From Isohypsibius dastychi (taxonomy: Eukaryota; Tardigrada; Eutardigrada; Parachela; Isohypsibiidae): a stretch of DNA of 13,131 nt. Positions within the stretch are counted from its first letter, which is position 1, and every line of letters starts with the position of its first letter. The DNA lies in assembly GCA_034696485.1 (NCBI GenBank), contig JAQIWT010001004.1:1-13131 (forward strand), given 5' to 3'. The notes beneath the pieces were generated by a model that saw only the letters and a list, made by a program, of their open reading frames with translations, ran no database searches and had not been told where the DNA came from. A program made the translations under genes and the position numbers. Positions 9,835 to 13,131 of the stretch are shown one piece after another.

Positions 9835-11142
9835 TAATCTGAAAAGTTGTTAAGCAACATGGATGAGGAAAATTCGTGGCAAAGAATCACGTCCCGAATA
9901 CACTTTGCTCAACTCGTCAATACTTTAGCTGCAGCCAAGCTGACTCGTGCGACTTCATCAGCCAGCCTACTGGGCTCATATCAACAGAGGCGGAAATGAG
10001 CGCTGCACGCCGTTTACACTTCAAGGCTAAGCTGGCTGTCTACTACTGAATCCAATTTGCGATAAGACTTGGCCCGGGAATTGCAACAAAATCTCGGCTG
10101 GTTTTTTTTGGGGGTGATAATCAGACATGTTGATTCGTTACGGTGTCTTCGGGAGAGACATGACGTAAAAACTAGGAACGTGACGCCTCAAATAACATCG
10201 TAAACGCAAATACGCTTTTACGGCGACTGGTTGGTAGCGACGAGACGACATACATGCAACAGGCTACTGCCACTGTATTTGATATCGGAAAGGTGAAGCC
10301 AACTAGAATAAGAATCTTCTCCAGCACTACATCCAATTCTCGTTTTCATATTCAGGTCAACAAAACTTCGGATTGTCATGCTCTCATAATCTTAAACAAA
10401 AAGCATAAAACGAATTCAGGAGGAATAAACAAATTAATTTCAATCAAATAAAGTAACACTTATTGGCTAGGAGCACACTTGCCTACCGCAAATTCATCCG
10501 CGATAATCTACGAATAATTTCAGACCGACAGAAGAAAAGTCGGAAAGTCGCACTTACCATTTCGAGTTTTTCGGTGGGTCTAGCAGGAAAGTTAGTCAGA
10601 GCTCAGCACTGGCTGATTCAACGACGGCAAAAAATCAAGAAATAATCCCAGAAATTCTACATGCGTTGGCGATAGATTTTACATCCCAACAAAACGGCGG
10701 ACGAAGCAATAAAAAAACCAGAACTGAAACTGGCGCTTTTCGGCAGAGTGATGCAGGAATTTCCATGTGGGAAAATAAAATCGCGAGTGTGGAGGAGTGA
10801 GACATGCATCCGAGACCCTGTGTATCCTTGGCGTTAGGGGCTTTTCTTCGCCGCACTTGCTTGGCTCGGCTGGCGCCTGCCCGTTCCATATCAAGAACCA
10901 ACTGAACTGATCATATGGAACACGAAATCGACAACGAGTGCCATTTTCGTCACTTTCGATTTTCGAATCTGGACTGTGGATTTTCATTTACTGGACATTG
11001 GATTCTTTGGATCTCCTGCTTCAAGAAGACTGATAACAGATCGTTTGTGTTCCTCACTGTACGTCATGTTCATGCATATACGGCTGCATGGAGGCAGCTG
11101 TCTTTCCTCCTCACCGTGTGTTTTTCTTGCAGGTTTTCTCGG
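9835..11142. promoter_or_regulatory. Divergent upstream region between TEX2-like and hnRNP H/F-like genes
   Basis: About 1.3 kb separates the first supported exons of two genes transcribed away from each other, so both promoters should lie here. I see no exon that can be tied to either gene with confidence. Short open frames are present (plus 10254-10451; minus 10635-10987), but none shows domain features. Possible elements are a TGACGTAA bZIP/CRE-like octamer at 10161-10168, a second TGACG at 10181-10185, and an adjacent T8/G5 run at 10102-10114. A missing TEX2 first exon could be in the left half: ATGs with short open frames exist on the minus strand near 10248 and 10129, but neither has a convincing donor. 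Confidence 0.5.
11121..11132 (+). promoter_or_regulatory. Splice or trans-splice acceptor before hnRNP H/F-like start
   Basis: TTTTTCTTGCAG is a strong pyrimidine-rich 3' splice site, and the predicted ATG follows 10 nt later (11143). This is typical of a nematode spliced-leader addition site. It could instead be the acceptor of an upstream non-coding exon. Confidence 0.55.
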
Positions 11143-13131
11143 ATGAATACGATGAATTGGAATGGTGCTGGTCAGCAGGTCCAAAAACAGGAAGCAAATG
11201 GTTACCAGGAGCTCGACGTGAACGGTTACCAGCAGCAGCAACAACTTTATCAGCAGCAACAGCCACTGCCGCCGCAGCAAGCTTATCAACAGCCGCAACA
11301 ACAACAGGAGACGGAACAAACTGCACCAGCATCACAAATACAACCCGGAGATTCCGGAAAAGGCTTCGCGGTTCGCGTTCGGGGAATACCTTTTCAGGAA
11401 TCTGAATATACCGTTTATCAATGGCTTGCCGAGCGAGGTATGGTTTTTATTTGGGAGTTCTCTCGTACGATAAAAAAGTGAAAGTTTCACCCTTGTAAAG
11501 CTTCATAAGACCCTCAAGAAAGCCAAAAAAGCTGATTTGAGAGTTTTATGAAGCTTTACAAGGGTGAAACTTTCACTTTTTTATCGTACGAGTCTGATTT
11601 CGAGTTGAATGTAAATTCACGTTTTTCTAGGGGTGAACGTTCGAAACGGGCCGCTTGGAATACAATTTCATTATACTGGTAAACAATGGTCTGGAGATGC
11701 TTACGTTGCACTGGAAAGCTCCCGGGATGTGGATACTTGTGTGGCGCATAATAACGCACAGATGAACCACCGATATCTCGAATGTGAGTTGTATAATTTG
11801 TGATTTTCCAGAAATTATTTCATACAATTGTGATTCTAGTTTTCCCAATTACTTACGCAGAAATGGAGCGTCAGTTGAAAATCACCGGCTTGTATCGTTT
11901 CCCGAACGAATATAATATTCGTCTCCGTGGATTGGAATACAAGTGCACCAGAGAAGCCATCTACAGTTTCTTTCCAGGTTAGTGTTGATCGACCTTTTAG
12001 TTCTGGGTGGTAATATTGAGCATGGGAAAAATTTGGTTATGATTTACTGAGGTGAATCCTTCAGTTCAAGTTGCGGTTTTGTTTTTGAGCCATTCTGCTG
12101 GACATGTCTTTGGGAATTGTGTGAGTGGGTTGTTTTCGAATGGCAGGGTTGGATATCGCGGCGGGTATGGATGGTATTATCATTTGCACTAATGACGAAG
12201 GGCGCTCCAGTGGGGAGGGATTCGTGCTCTTTGAAAATAAGGCTTCGGTTATACAGGCCATCCAGAAACATAAGGAGAAGATGGGTGAAAGGTGGGGAGT
12301 ATGCGGGATGTTGTCGAAGTCTATCTGAATCTCACATTCATTCATTCTTTATTTAATTTACAGATACATAGAAATCTTTCTTGCAAGTTGTGCCCAGATC
12401 CTGGAAAGCGGCAGGGTCGGGCGAGATGAGAGGGAAACCGGAAGTGGATTTCCGGAAGGAACTTATCCAGTTGACGCGCCTGGAGGTGCTGTTCCCTTGC
12501 CGGCCTATGCTGAGCCAATGAGAGCGGGTTATCCGCCCGGAAAATATCCAGGAGCTCCCACTGGTTGGGGTGATGACCGAAGATCTCCGGCTATGGATCC
12601 ATATCGTGGCGGTGATCGGCGTTCGGAGCCCAGAGTTCACGCGCCTCCGCTTGGTCAACATAGGCTGTATGTGAAGCTTTTTGGAATGTTTAGATTTGTT
12701 CGCATGAATTTCTTTGTAGATTCATGCGTGGATTACCGTGGAAGTGTACGGAAGTTGAAATTCAGCAGGTTAGTGGAACAGAAGCTCGAACGAGGATTTC
12801 TTGGTTTTCGTTTTTATTGCTGACTGATTCAATTTTGTGCTCCAGTTTTTCGCGCCTACTCCCGTGCGAAGTGTTACCAAAAATCTGACGCCCACCAATG
12901 TTTTCGACGGTTCGGCTTGGGTGGAATTTCCGACAGCGGAATCTATGGATGAAGGGAAAAAGAAAGATAGAAGCAACATGGGTGTGTGGCTGTTTCTTAT
13001 TGTTTATTTTTCCCTGGAAAATTGAAAAACGAGAAATAACATCTGCATTTTACGGTTTCAGGTCATCGTTATGTGGAGTTGTTTACCATAGCCGAACATG
13101 AAGCACAGCGCCCCAAAACTGGAGACCGATC
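11143..13131 (+). CDS. hrpf-1: hnRNP H/F-like RNA-binding protein with three quasi-RRMs, 3' end outside window
   Basis: hnRNP H/F proteins are nuclear RNA-binding proteins that recognise G-runs through quasi-RRMs and control splicing and polyadenylation. Exons: 11143-11437, 11631-11783, 11840-11977, 12147-12291, 12364-12666, 12720-12768, 12846-12981, 13062-13131+. All phases agree, giving at least 429 residues. The N-terminus is Gln-rich (29-55). qRRM1 (about 75-150) has VRVRGIPF, LGIQFHYTG and NHRYLEFF. qRRM2 (about 177-252) has IRLRGLEYKC, SFFPGLDI, DEGRSSGEGFVLFE and HKEKMGERYIEIF. A Gly/Pro/Arg/Tyr-rich linker follows, then qRRM3 (about 344-420) with RLFMRGLPWKCTEVEIQQFFAP and NMGHRYVELF. 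qRRM2 and qRRM3 match human hnRNP H motif by motif. ESRP/fusilli is the other qRRM family but fits less well. The worm symbol is assigned by similarity; another paralogue is possible. Confidence 0.9.
11227..11307 (+). repeat. PolyQ-coding CAG/CAA tract in hnRNP H/F-like gene
   Basis: Residues 29-55 are mostly Gln, punctuated by Tyr and Pro, encoded by mixed CAG and CAA codons. It is a purine-rich low-complexity stretch rather than a pure trinucleotide array. Gln/Tyr-rich segments of this kind are typical of prion-like domains in RNA-binding proteins. Confidence 0.85.
11438..11630 (+). other. Intron 1 of hnRNP H/F-like gene (carries the fold-back element)
   Basis: This 193-bp intron has donor GAG|GTATGG and acceptor GTTTTTCTAG. 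It splits qRRM1 between ERG and VNVRNG (G plus GG gives Gly). About two thirds of it is the inverted repeat at 11462-11592. The remaining flanks are about 24 and 38 bp. Confidence 0.85.
11462..11592. repeat. Near-perfect inverted repeat / fold-back element (MITE-like)
   Basis: The left arm 11462-11517 and right arm 11537-11592 are inverted copies, 54 of 56 positions matching, with the outer 47 uninterrupted and a 19-nt loop (11518-11536). The ends are CTCGTACG...CGTACGAG. The trinucleotide TCT lies immediately outside both ends (11459-11461 and 11593-11595), as a 3-bp target-site duplication would. There is no coding capacity, so if it is transposon-derived it is non-autonomous. The sense transcript would form a 55-bp-class RNA hairpin; one of the two mismatches becomes a G-U pair and the other is C-A. 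Confidence 0.92.
11978..12146 (+). other. Intron 3 of hnRNP H/F-like gene with scattered G-runs
   Basis: This 169-bp intron has donor CCAG|GTTAGT and acceptor CGAATGGCAG. It contains four GGG triplets (12005-12007, 12024-12026, 12112-12114, 12127-12129), the kind of site hnRNP H/F proteins bind. The join inside qRRM2 gives FFPG then LDI. Confidence 0.75.

Noticed and set aside
10254-10451. 65-codon plus-strand open frame in the divergent region
   Set aside because: It has no domain, signal or splice support, and its length is expected by chance.
10635-10987. Two overlapping minus-strand open frames (88 and 102 codons), possible TEX2 first exon
   Set aside because: They are in different frames, show no resemblance to TEX2 N-termini that I know, and I found no convincing donor in phase with 9834 or 9675.
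11462-11592. Hairpin as a CRISPR repeat, rho-independent terminator or tRNA
   Set aside because: The context is a eukaryotic intron, there is a single inverted pair with no spacer array, and it has no cloverleaf.

Overview
This is eukaryotic genomic DNA, most likely from a nematode. The genes are split by mostly short introns (about 44 to 380 bp). Their 3' splice sites are typically TTTCAG, TTTTAG or TTCTAG, and good acceptors just upstream of the first ATGs look like spliced-leader trans-splice sites. I built all exon models by hand, checking reading phase at every junction and similarity to animal families recalled from memory. No database search was run, so the species and clade are not determined.

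Three protein genes account for nearly all the coding sequence. (1) Minus strand, 1-5774: a WDR81-type BEACH/WD40 protein (C. elegans sorf-2-like) in 13 exons. It starts at 5774 and runs off the left edge just as the WD40 domain begins. (2) Minus strand, 6388-9675: a TEX2-type lipid-transfer protein with a Ser/Pro-rich N-terminus, a membrane hairpin, a PH-like region and an SMP-LTD domain, in five supported exons. Its extreme 5' end is unresolved. (3) Plus strand, 11143-13131: an hnRNP H/F-type RNA-binding protein with a polyQ N-terminus and three quasi-RRMs, in eight exons. It runs off the right edge within or just after qRRM3.

TEX2 and WDR81 lie head to tail on the minus strand with 613 bp between stop and start. 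TEX2 and hnRNP H/F diverge from a shared upstream region of about 1.3-1.5 kb that probably holds both promoters and any non-coding 5' exons. WDR81 and TEX2 family proteins both act on endosomal or lysosomal membranes, so their adjacency may be meaningful, but one window cannot show that.

The most unusual structure is a near-perfect inverted repeat (56-bp arms, 54/56 matching, 19-nt loop) that fills most of intron 1 of the hnRNP H/F gene. It is flanked by TCT on both sides and looks like a small fold-back element (MITE-like) or a dsRNA-forming regulatory hairpin. I saw no prokaryotic genes, CRISPR arrays, tRNAs or rRNAs.
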